Assembly (NCBI GenBank): GCA_002494895.1
Contig: DADA01000062.1
Span: forward strand, 1 to 20,158
From: Nitrososphaera sp. UBA210
GTDB taxonomy: Archaea > Thermoproteota > Nitrososphaeria > Nitrososphaerales > Nitrososphaeraceae
Length of the DNA stretch: 20,158 bases
Direction of reading: 5' to 3'
The translations under genes and the position numbers were made by a program. This document shows positions 12,677-19,492 of this stretch, one piece after another. The notes below the pieces were generated by a model. The model saw only the letters and a program-made list of their open reading frames with translations. It was not told the origin of the DNA and made no database searches. The first letter of the stretch is position 1; every line of letters starts with the position of its first letter.

Positions 12677-14434
12677 ATGTGCTCAATCATAGGATACAAA
12701 GGCAGGAATTCTGCTGCGCCGATAATAGTTGACAGCCTGAAGAAAATGGAATACCGCGGATATGACAGCGTAGGTGTGGCCACCATTGATGGCGGCAACA
12801 TCCTGGTCCGCAAAGGAACCGGCAAAGTACTTGAGGTAAACAAGAGCCTCAACATGAGCGAAATGTCCGGCAAGATAGGCATAGGGCACACGCGCTGGGC
12901 GACCCATGGAGGAGTAACTGACAGCAATGCACATCCTCATTCTGCATGCAGAAAGGATGTTGCGGTAGTTCACAACGGCATTATCGAAAATTACAAGGAA
13001 CTGAAGGAAGAGCTGATGCGCGCAGGCCACATGTTTGCGAGTGAGACTGACAGCGAAGTGATTGCCCATCTCCTCGAAGTCAGCCTTGGCAGGGGAACCA
13101 AAGAGGCCATGATGCAGACTTGCAAGAAACTCAAGGGCAATTTTGCGTTTGTTGCAGTCTTTGAAGACGGCACCATAGCAGGCGCCAGATTCGAAGAGCC
13201 GCTGATCATCGGTGTCGCTAACGATGGCTACTTTGTCTCAAGCGACGTGCTTGGCTTTCTACAGTACACCGACAAGGCGATATTCCTGGAGAATGGAGAT
13301 ATCTGCATCGTCGACAAAACAAAGCTCGAGATCTTTGATTTCGAAGGCGCGCCTGTAGCTCATCCCATAACCCAGGTAGCGTGGGAGCTGGGCGACATTG
13401 ACAAGGGCAAGTATGCTCATTACACTATCAAAGAGATCAATGACCAGAGGCTGACCGTAGTTCACGCCGGAAGGCAGGAAGAAGAGGTCATGCAGAAATT
13501 CTGCGGCATCCTTGCAGGGGCAAAGAACATCTACATCACTGGAAGCGGCACGAGCTATCATTCTGCTCTCATCTTCAAGCACATGCTGGCAAGGTTTGGC
13601 AAGGTTAGGGCAGAGACCGTAATGTCAAGCGAGTCGCAATACGCGCTAGCATCGGTTGATAGCGATTCTGTCCTTCTGGCAATTTCCCAGAGCGGTGAAA
13701 CCGCCGATGTCCTGGATTCTGTCAGGCTCGCCAAGGGCCAGGGAGCCAAGATTCTGTCCATAGTCAACGTCACCACTTCATCGCTTGCCAGGTACAGCGA
13801 TGCATTCCTGTCGACCAATTGTGGTCCAGAGATTGGTGTTGCTGCAACAAAGAGCTTTACCGGGCAGCTTGCTCTGGTCTACAATATCACCGACAGGCTC
13901 TGCAACGGCTGCCTTGAAACATCCAGAGCCGAGTTTGCGACAGCCGTTGAACAGGTTATTGCCAGCCAAGAGAGCATCATGAAGATTGCCGAACAGATGA
14001 AGGATTCGACTGACATCTATTTGCTCGGTAGATCGCTGCACTACCCAATAGCCCTCGAAGGCGCGCTAAAGCTGAAAGAGCTCGCGTACGTCCATGCCGA
14101 AGGAATTGCTGCCGGCGAGCTGAAGCATGGCCCACTGGCATTGATGGAGAAGAACACGTTCGTTATAATTCTCAATCCCCATGACGCGACTTTTGGCGAC
14201 ACGATTTCCAATGCACACGAGATAAAGGCAAGGGGAGCCACAGTCATCGGGATATCAGACAGCAATGACGAAGTCTACGACCACTGGGTCCAGATACCTC
14301 ACCTGAAGCAGGATGCCTTCTATCCAATGGTCGAAGTGATCCCCCTGCAGATACTCGCCTACCAGCTGTCCGTTGCAAAGAATGTGGATCCTGATTACCC
14401 TCGCAATCTGGCAAAATCAGTCACCGTACGCTGA
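12677..14434 (+). CDS. glmS: Glutamine--fructose-6-phosphate aminotransferase
   Basis: Makes glucosamine-6-phosphate from fructose-6-phosphate and glutamine, the first step to UDP-GlcNAc for glycans and surface glycoproteins. 585 aa. The start is fixed by MCSIIGYKG: the Cys after Met must become the N-terminal nucleophile, so ATG at 12677 is correct. Seen: glutaminase domain with YRGYDSVG, IGHTRWATHGGVT and VVHNGIIENY; two SIS sugar-isomerase domains with ITGSGTSYHSA, SQSGETADVLDS, TKSFTGQ and LGRSLHYPIALEGALKLKE, HAEGIAAGELKHGPLAL; and the conserved end DPDYPRNLAKSVTVR. Divergent from the winged-helix regulator gene, 157 nt between starts. Whether the regulator also controls glmS is open; its operator is ~100 nt upstream of the glmS TATA box. 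Confidence 0.97.
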   Translation: MCSIIGYKGRNSAAPIIVDSLKKMEYRGYDSVGVATIDGGNILVRKGTGKVLEVNKSLNMSEMSGKIGIGHTRWATHGGVTDSNAHPHSACRKDVAVVHNGIIENYKELKEELMRAGHMFASETDSEVIAHLLEVSLGRGTKEAMMQTCKKLKGNFAFVAVFEDGTIAGARFEEPLIIGVANDGYFVSSDVLGFLQYTDKAIFLENGDICIVDKTKLEIFDFEGAPVAHPITQVAWELGDIDKGKYAHYTIKEINDQRLTVVHAGRQEEEVMQKFCGILAGAKNIYITGSGTSYHSALIFKHMLARFGKVRAETVMSSESQYALASVDSDSVLLAISQSGETADVLDSVRLAKGQGAKILSIVNVTTSSLARYSDAFLSTNCGPEIGVAATKSFTGQLALVYNITDRLCNGCLETSRAEFATAVEQVIASQESIMKIAEQMKDSTDIYLLGRSLHYPIALEGALKLKELAYVHAEGIAAGELKHGPLALMEKNTFVIILNPHDATFGDTISNAHEIKARGATVIGISDSNDEVYDHWVQIPHLKQDAFYPMVEVIPLQILAYQLSVAKNVDPDYPRNLAKSVTVR

Positions 14435-14452
14435 GCAGCCGGATTTTTCAAA

Positions 14453-14512
14453 GTGGCCAGAGCTGGCGAAAGAGATCAGTTGCTCAAGAAAGAACTAACA
14501 GCACTTGGATAA
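14453..14512 (+). other. Short open frame after glmS (19 codons)
   Basis: GTG at 14453 to TAA at 14512, in the same frame as glmS and continuous with it apart from the glmS TGA stop. It encodes a charged helical peptide (VARAGERDQLLKKELTALG). It could be a chance frame, a tiny peptide, or a relic of a longer gene end. Confidence 0.15.
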
Positions 14513-14543
14513 TTTGAAAAAAGAAAAGAGAAGGGACGAGCAG

Positions 14544-15200
14544 TTATTGTGAATGCTCGCCTGCTGACGTCCTGAAGCTGCCTGCCGAAGACCCTATCGG
14601 GACGTCGGGGAAGCTCTCGCTCATTCTTTGCTCAGCCACTGCTCCTGCTTCTGCCAGGATCTTGTCGACCTCCTCGCCGCTTGCGTCAAATGCGAAAGAG
14701 TTGTTGCCCATGCTTCCTGCACTCATCATGATGTCGCTGAACACGCCGTTTATCTCGCCTAGCTCCCTGTCGACTTCTGGCATCACGCCTGCCAGGCCAG
14801 ACCTGACTCGTGTCAATGCGCCCATCGCAGGACCTATGGCCACCATCACGTCTCCCAGGTCAATGGTAGACTCGAGCCTGAGCTGAATCTGTTCTAGTGC
14901 CATCTTTAGCTGAGAAATCATCTTGTTTGTCTTTCTTATTTGAGCGATTTCGTTTGAGAGCATTTTGCCCTGCTGCGCGTCGTGCCTCTGTAGAGCTGAA
15001 ACTACTTGATTGAATAATGCCTTTTCCTTTCCTCTTAATTTTTCCAGAATCGTCTCGAGTTTCTGGTTCTGTACCTGAATCTTATTCTTGGCAAACTCTA
15101 TCCTTGGTTTCAGTGGTTGCTGAGGGCCCACGCTTTGCTTTATCCTCTCAGACATGTTCTGCTTATTGTCCGATACCCAGTTGCTGCTGAAGCTCGTCAT
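14544..15200 (-). CDS. cdvB: ESCRT-III-like cell division protein CdvB
   Basis: Snf7/ESCRT-III family protein that forms membrane-constricting filaments in archaeal cell division. 218 aa. Seen: a basic N-terminal region, a long coiled-coil core (about 34-115) with KNKIQVQNQKLETILEKLRGKEKALFNQVV, IRKTNKMISQLKMALEQIQLRLE, then the acidic second half with LAGVMPEVDRELGEINGVFSDIM and EEVDKILAEAGAVAEQRM. There is no C-terminal winged-helix (CdvA-binding) domain, so it resembles the shorter CdvB1/CdvB2-type paralogs. No CdvA or CdvC/Vps4 gene is adjacent. A GTTTAAC box (complement of 15224-15230) lies 27 nt upstream of the ATG, consistent with a leaderless mRNA. Divergent from the acidic conserved hypothetical gene, sharing a 140-nt promoter region. 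Confidence 0.9.
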   Translation of the reverse strand: MTSFSSNWVSDNKQNMSERIKQSVGPQQPLKPRIEFAKNKIQVQNQKLETILEKLRGKEKALFNQVVSALQRHDAQQGKMLSNEIAQIRKTNKMISQLKMALEQIQLRLESTIDLGDVMVAIGPAMGALTRVRSGLAGVMPEVDRELGEINGVFSDIMMSAGSMGNNSFAFDASGEEVDKILAEAGAVAEQRMSESFPDVPIGSSAGSFRTSAGEHSQ

Positions 15201-15223
15201 GTCAACTAGCCGATAGATTTGAC

Positions 15224-15230
15224 GTTAAAC
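15224..15230 (-). promoter_or_regulatory. TATA-like box of cdvB
   Basis: GTTTAAC on the - strand, 27 nt upstream of the cdvB ATG, typical of a leaderless archaeal promoter. Together with the box at 15302-15310 it forms a divergent promoter region. Confidence 0.45.
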
Positions 15231-15301
15231 AGAAATGTCATAATTGAATAACCAAGTGGTAATATTTTCTAGACATGCGCAAAATGCGGAATCATTGAAA
15301 A

Positions 15302-15310
15302 GTATTAATT
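15302..15310 (+). promoter_or_regulatory. TATA-like box of the acidic hypothetical gene
   Basis: GTATTAATT, centred ~35 nt upstream of the ATG at 15341. It rules out the in-frame TTG at 15317, which would lie upstream of the transcript start. Confidence 0.4.
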
Positions 15311-15340
15311 CGGTATTTGCACACCGCACTCGTACCAGGC

Positions 15341-15781
15341 ATGGTGAGGACAAAGGCTGCAAAGGAATCTCAGGAAGAGCAGTCGCTGCCAGAGTGGGCC
15401 GAGGACGAAATAAAGTCCGTCCAGTTCGGCAAGCCCAGGATATTGGCAAGGACGGGCTACATTCTGGATATCTATGAGAACGATTTCAAGATAGACATCC
15501 AGATCTACGAGCCCATGCCGGACGGAAGGACGATAGTCGAGGGCCTTGAGGTCCCAAAGTCAATGAAGATATCAGAGTTCATGAAGGGCTTTGTCTATGA
15601 ATTCAAGATCAGTATTTTCACCGGTGACCTGAGCCCAAAGCTGGTTGAACTCCTCAAGACAAAGTTTGGTCTTGACATGAAGGCCATCTACAGGTTTGAG
15701 CTGAAGGAGCTGCAGCTCATGGACGTCGAGTCGGACCTTCCGGCTGCGTCTTCAGGCGAAGAGTCTGAAGACGAGGACTAG
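15341..15781 (+). CDS. Conserved-looking acidic protein of unknown function
   Basis: 146-aa protein that I do not recognise. It has a basic start (MVRTKAAKESQEEQ), a folded-looking middle with alternating strands and helices (GKPRILARTGYILDIYEN, KIDIQIYEPMPDGRTIVEG, MKISEFMKGFVYEFKIS), and a very acidic tail (ASSGEESEDED) that could be a docking tail. No signal peptide, membrane segment or known motif. It is divergent from cdvB, so a shared promoter region may link it to division, but that is a guess from position only. The stop is immediately next to the stop of the convergent SDR gene (TAGCTA). Confidence 0.75.
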   Translation: MVRTKAAKESQEEQSLPEWAEDEIKSVQFGKPRILARTGYILDIYENDFKIDIQIYEPMPDGRTIVEGLEVPKSMKISEFMKGFVYEFKISIFTGDLSPKLVELLKTKFGLDMKAIYRFELKELQLMDVESDLPAASSGEESEDED

Positions 15782-16579
15782 CTACCTCAGTCCGCGCCGT
15801 GATATCGCTCCGGTTATTGGCTGGACAACGTACGGCAGCGTGTGCTTGAACCAGACAGCAGCCCTCATGTAGAACGGGACTATTATCTCAAGTCTTGGGG
15901 AATTTGCGGCCCGCAAGACCGCCCTTGAAACGGCCTGCGGGCTCAGCGCAAAGCCGGTGTAATTGGGCATACCTCCTCGAAAGGATTCGTGGGCAAAAAA
16001 GTTGGTCTTTACTCCAATCGGGCTTACGACTGTTATTCCAACTCCGGTTCCCTTTAGCTCATGGTAAAGAGACTCGGAAAAACCGAGCATTGCAAACTTT
16101 GTGCCGCAGTATGCCGCAAGCCCTGCAACTCCAAAGCTGCCCGCCACAGAAGCCACGTTTACGATGTGGCCCGACCTTCTGTCGAGCATCGACGCAAGGA
16201 ACGCTTTGGTGCAGTACACCATCCCGTAATAGTTTGTAGCGTTTACTGATTCCATTTCCTCAATCGTCGTGTCGCTTACTTTTTTGAAAATTCCGAATCC
16301 GGCATTGTTTACTAGTACGTCGACTCTTCCGATCTGGGCCAGGACCTGCCTTCCCATCTCCAGCACCTGGATCTTATCTGAAACGTCGCATGGATGCTGA
16401 AGCACCCTGCATTCGGGATTTACCCGGGAGATTTCTCCGGCAACCAAAGAGAGCCTGCTTTCGGACCTTGATACGAGGACTACTGATGATGCCCCATTTC
16501 TTGCAAAATCGATCGCAGACTGCCTTCCAATTCCGGACGAAGCACCCGTTATGACGACGGTTTTGCCAGCGAATTTCAC
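15782..16579 (-). CDS. Short-chain dehydrogenase/reductase (SDR)
   Basis: 265-aa classical SDR oxidoreductase. Seen: cofactor loop TGASSGIG (11-18), SRSESR (37-42) with Ser/Arg that favours NADP, NNAG (91-94), catalytic S144 and Y157-x3-K161 (YCGTK), and SPIGVKT after the active site. The C-terminal IVPFYMRAAVWFKHTLPYVV stretch is hydrophobic and may touch a membrane, as in SDRs acting on lipids such as 3-ketosphinganine or acylglycerol-ketone reductases; substrate unknown. Starts with GTG at 16579, 24 nt after the stop of the flippase-like gene, so the two probably form an operon with possible lipid-related roles. Confidence 0.88.
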   Translation of the reverse strand: MKFAGKTVVITGASSGIGRQSAIDFARNGASSVVLVSRSESRLSLVAGEISRVNPECRVLQHPCDVSDKIQVLEMGRQVLAQIGRVDVLVNNAGFGIFKKVSDTTIEEMESVNATNYYGMVYCTKAFLASMLDRRSGHIVNVASVAGSFGVAGLAAYCGTKFAMLGFSESLYHELKGTGVGITVVSPIGVKTNFFAHESFRGGMPNYTGFALSPQAVSRAVLRAANSPRLEIIVPFYMRAAVWFKHTLPYVVQPITGAISRRGLR

Positions 16580-16603
16580 AGCAAGCTTTCGCTGCTCTCG
16601 CTT

Positions 16604-17701
16604 TTATTTTGTTGCACTCTTTTCATCGTTACTATCGTTACCTGTGATGGGGGGAGAGCCGTTCCCTTCGGCAGGCGTAGTGACGCTAGCGCTCGGGACT
16701 TTGCCAACCGCGAGCTTCATGAGCGCAACCCACATTATGACAAGGGGCACGTGGTACGTCGCTATCCTCCACGCGATAATGACGTTTAGCTGCGAGTCCA
16801 TGGCTATCGTGCCAAGGTCTGGTATTCCGCTGAGGTTTGAGATATATGCCCAGATCCCGAGCTCTGCGAGGCCAGATCCCCCTATCGTTATGGGCAGGCT
16901 GGCGACAGAGGTCGATGCCGAAGTGGCCATGAGCGAATCAAAGAATCCGATCCTTGACTCTATGCCGTTGGCAAGAACCATGAACGATAGACCTTGGAAC
17001 GCGAACGCGACGAACGTTATGGCGATTCCTACGGCAAAGGTCCTGATTGCCCTCTTTGAATTAAAGTTCTCTCTGCTCATTTGGCAGAGGTCGGCTATGG
17101 CGGAATTTGCAGAGGCTATTGCCTTTTCGGCCTTTTCTTTTGCTATGAAACGTTCGGCTAGCCTCTGCGAGAATGCGGGCAGGCGAAGGTTGCGTTTTGC
17201 CGAAAGGAGCACCAGGGAGAGCCAGAAGGCAAACGTTGGGATGGTGACAAGTATTACTGCCAGACCGACCACGCCGCCGCCCCTATAGATAGCAAGACCG
17301 CCCGCAATGAAGGCGAGCATGGAACCAACAAATACGTCCGCGATGATTTCCATCGTAGTGACCCACGCCGCCTTGCCCGGCGGCACACCGTTTTTCGAAA
17401 GCCAGGCAATTCTTACGAATTCGCCTCCTACGTACGATGGCGTAGTCTGGGTCACGAATTCACCTGCAAGCCTAGCGGAAATCGTCTTGCCTGTCGAACT
17501 GACGTTGTATCCGATGAACTGTTTTATGAAATACTTGAACCGGACTGCCTGAAGCATTATCTTTGTAATCCCGGCTGCTGCCGACGCGATGAAGGGCAAT
17601 AGTCCAACGGCGAAAATGTCCTGCGGCGAGACGCCGGTGGTGAGCCAAAGAATGATGAAGGGCACCAGGCTAGCAGGAATGGCAACGAGTCGCCAGTTCA
17701 A
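16604..17701 (-). CDS. Flippase-like integral membrane protein (LPG synthase TM / UPF0104 family)
   Basis: 365-aa membrane protein with about seven or eight hydrophobic segments, of the family that includes the transmembrane part of lysylphosphatidylglycerol synthase and archaeal AglD-type proteins. Members often move or modify lipid-linked substrates. Seen: family block GEFVTQTTPSYVGGEFVRIAWL (80-101), the later ATSASTSVASLPITIGGSGLAELG (about 270-293, loop PxxxGGxGxxE), and a polar C-terminal tail rich in Ser, Asn and Asp. TTG at 17701 is chosen because TTATTATAG (complement of 17724-17732) lies 27 nt upstream. The frame stays open upstream and encodes a hydrophobic stretch, but without ATG, GTG or TTG. 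Divergent from the GPN GTPase gene. Function of this member unknown. Confidence 0.8.
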   Translation of the reverse strand: MNWRLVAIPASLVPFIILWLTTGVSPQDIFAVGLLPFIASAAAGITKIMLQAVRFKYFIKQFIGYNVSSTGKTISARLAGEFVTQTTPSYVGGEFVRIAWLSKNGVPPGKAAWVTTMEIIADVFVGSMLAFIAGGLAIYRGGGVVGLAVILVTIPTFAFWLSLVLLSAKRNLRLPAFSQRLAERFIAKEKAEKAIASANSAIADLCQMSRENFNSKRAIRTFAVGIAITFVAFAFQGLSFMVLANGIESRIGFFDSLMATSASTSVASLPITIGGSGLAELGIWAYISNLSGIPDLGTIAMDSQLNVIIAWRIATYHVPLVIMWVALMKLAVGKVPSASVTTPAEGNGSPPITGNDSNDEKSATK

Positions 17702-17723
17702 TCCTGCAGCTGTTGAGCGCCCG

Positions 17724-17732
17724 ACTATAATA
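17724..17732 (-). promoter_or_regulatory. TATA-like box of the flippase-SDR unit
   Basis: TTATTATAG on the - strand, centred 27 nt upstream of the TTG at 17701. It supports a leaderless TTG start for the membrane-protein gene. Confidence 0.45.
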
Positions 17733-17784
17733 ACGATGGTGTAAAGCAGATATACGCCAGCGATTCCCTTCCAAATGGCAGAAC

Positions 17785-18537
17785 TTGAAGGCGATATTTA
17801 TCACCGGCACCGCGGGGTCAGGAAAGTCGCTCCTTACTTCCAGGCTGCTTAGCTGGTACAAGGACAGCTCTGCATTCGCGGCTACTCTCAATCTGGATCC
17901 CGGCGCCGCCAGCTTGCCCTATGAGCCAGATATTGACTCGCGGGATCACATTGACATCGCGACTCTAATGGATAATTTTGCCCTGGGACCCAACGGGGCG
18001 CTTGTCATGGCAAGCGACATGATAGCGACAAAACTTGACGAGATCCAGAAGGAAGTTGACGAGCTCAATCCCGATTACCTTATCGTTGACACCCCGGGAC
18101 AGATCGAGCTGTTCGCGTTTCGGGCCAGCGGCCCGTACTTTGTTTCGAGCCTGCAGGCCGACAACAAGGCGACGGTTTTTGTCTTTGACGGAATGCTTGT
18201 GTCGTCTCCCATAAACTTTGTATCAGTTTCGCTTCTTGCATCTTCAGTAAAGTTGCGCCTAAAGACCGCTCAGGTAAACGTCCTGACGAAACGAGATCTC
18301 GTCATCGACAAATTGAAGGATATGCTCGAGTGGTCGTCTTCTCACTCCGCTCTGGAGCGCGCGCTGGACGCCGAGAAAGACGCCGAGTACTCGCTCCTGA
18401 GCAAAGACCTTGCCCGCAGCCTGAGCAAGACCGGGTTTGGACAGAGCATTATAGCAGTCTCCAGCCTGACCATGAACGGCATCGTGAACCTTGGGGCCGC
18501 GCTTTCTCGAACCCTTAATCTGGGAGAGGATGGCTAA
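17785..18537 (+). CDS. GPN-loop GTPase
   Basis: 250-aa GTPase of the Gpn/PAB0955 family. Eukaryotic members help assemble RNA polymerase II; the archaeal role is not settled. Seen: P-loop GTAGSGKS (8-15), LNLDPGA (36-42), the defining G68-P-N70 insertion in ALGPNGAL, the DTPGQIE switch II (102-108), and TKRD as the base-specificity motif. TTG at 17785 is the start needed to keep the first strand KAIFITG; a possible GATATAC box lies ~32 nt upstream. The stop overlaps the ATG of the homoserine kinase gene by 8 nt, so the two are translationally linked although no functional link is known. Confidence 0.93.
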   Translation: MKAIFITGTAGSGKSLLTSRLLSWYKDSSAFAATLNLDPGAASLPYEPDIDSRDHIDIATLMDNFALGPNGALVMASDMIATKLDEIQKEVDELNPDYLIVDTPGQIELFAFRASGPYFVSSLQADNKATVFVFDGMLVSSPINFVSVSLLASSVKLRLKTAQVNVLTKRDLVIDKLKDMLEWSSSHSALERALDAEKDAEYSLLSKDLARSLSKTGFGQSIIAVSSLTMNGIVNLGAALSRTLNLGEDG

Positions 18538-19492
18538 GTTGGTCGCCATGAAATCGCGAACGGCAGTAGCGCCGTGCTCTACTGCTAACCTTGGTCCGGG
18601 CTACGATGTGTTTGGGCTCGCACTCGATGCGCTTGAAGACAGGGTAAGGATTTCTACGGCTCCTCGTCAATCAAAAGGGTCTATTCAGATAAAGATGGTG
18701 GGCGACAGTTCAGGGATCCCTACTGCGGTAGAATCCAACTCTGCCGGGCTTGTCATAAGAAGGATGGCGCATGAGCATGGAATCGATGACGGACTTCAGG
18801 TTGAGGTCAGAAAGGGCGTGCCGGCGGGCTATGGCCTTGGGAGCAGCGCAGCATCAGCAGCCGCTGCCGCCATTGCGTTCAAGGCATTATACCGACTAAA
18901 GATAGACATCCATTCATTGGTAGAGTACGCTGCTGAAGGAGAGATAGCCAGCGCCGGAACTAAACACTATGATAATGTCTCTGCTTCGATTATCGGAGGC
19001 TTTGTGGTTTCAAGCTCGTCAGCCGGAGAGCGGCGGTTCATTGGGATAAGGCCTCCGAGCGACCTTGTGCTGGTGGCGGCTGTCCCGATATCGATGCAGG
19101 TGCCGGAGAAAAAGACCGAAGTGGCCCGGCAGGTTCTGCCAAGGGAGGTATCTCTAAAAGATGTAGTCCACAACGTCTCGTCCGCCAGCACCGTCGTTGC
19201 CGGCTTTGCTTTGAAGGATGTGGAAATGATAGCAAGAGGCATCGATGACGTCATAGTAGAGCCTGCAAGGAAGCATCTGATCCCTGGCTACGACGCTGTC
19301 AGGGGAAAAGCACTCGCCGCGGGCGCCCTGGCAGTGACCATAAGCGGTGCAGGCCCTTCGATGATATCGTTCATGAAATCAGGAAAGAAAGCCAGGCTAG
19401 TCGCGGCGGCAATGTCGGAGGGTTTTGCCGGCGCAGGCTTGCAGAGCAAGACTTTTGTGTGCCGTCCGAGCACAGGGGCCCGCCTTGTTTGA
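18530..19492 (+). CDS. thrB: Homoserine kinase (GHMP family)
   Basis: Phosphorylates homoserine with ATP on the way to threonine. 320 aa. Seen: APCSTANLGPGYDVFGLALD (14-33), the ATP-binding GHMP motif GVPAGYGLGSSAASAAAAA (96-114), a THYDN-like segment KHYDNVSASIIGGF, VPEKKTEVAR and the late ISGAGPSM loop. Two starts are possible: ATG at 18530, overlapping the GPN gene, or ATG at 18548, six codons on. The first is preferred for coupling and because GGGAGAGG lies just before it, though closer than usual. The length and motifs fit ThrB better than mevalonate kinase or shikimate kinase. Confidence 0.92.
   Translation: MAKLVAMKSRTAVAPCSTANLGPGYDVFGLALDALEDRVRISTAPRQSKGSIQIKMVGDSSGIPTAVESNSAGLVIRRMAHEHGIDDGLQVEVRKGVPAGYGLGSSAASAAAAAIAFKALYRLKIDIHSLVEYAAEGEIASAGTKHYDNVSASIIGGFVVSSSSAGERRFIGIRPPSDLVLVAAVPISMQVPEKKTEVARQVLPREVSLKDVVHNVSSASTVVAGFALKDVEMIARGIDDVIVEPARKHLIPGYDAVRGKALAAGALAVTISGAGPSMISFMKSGKKARLVAAAMSEGFAGAGLQSKTFVCRPSTGARLV

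Noticed and set aside
16551..17288. 245-codon open frame on the + strand
   Set aside because: It is the antisense shadow of the flippase-like gene and its SDR neighbour; hydrophobicity mirrors the real membrane gene.
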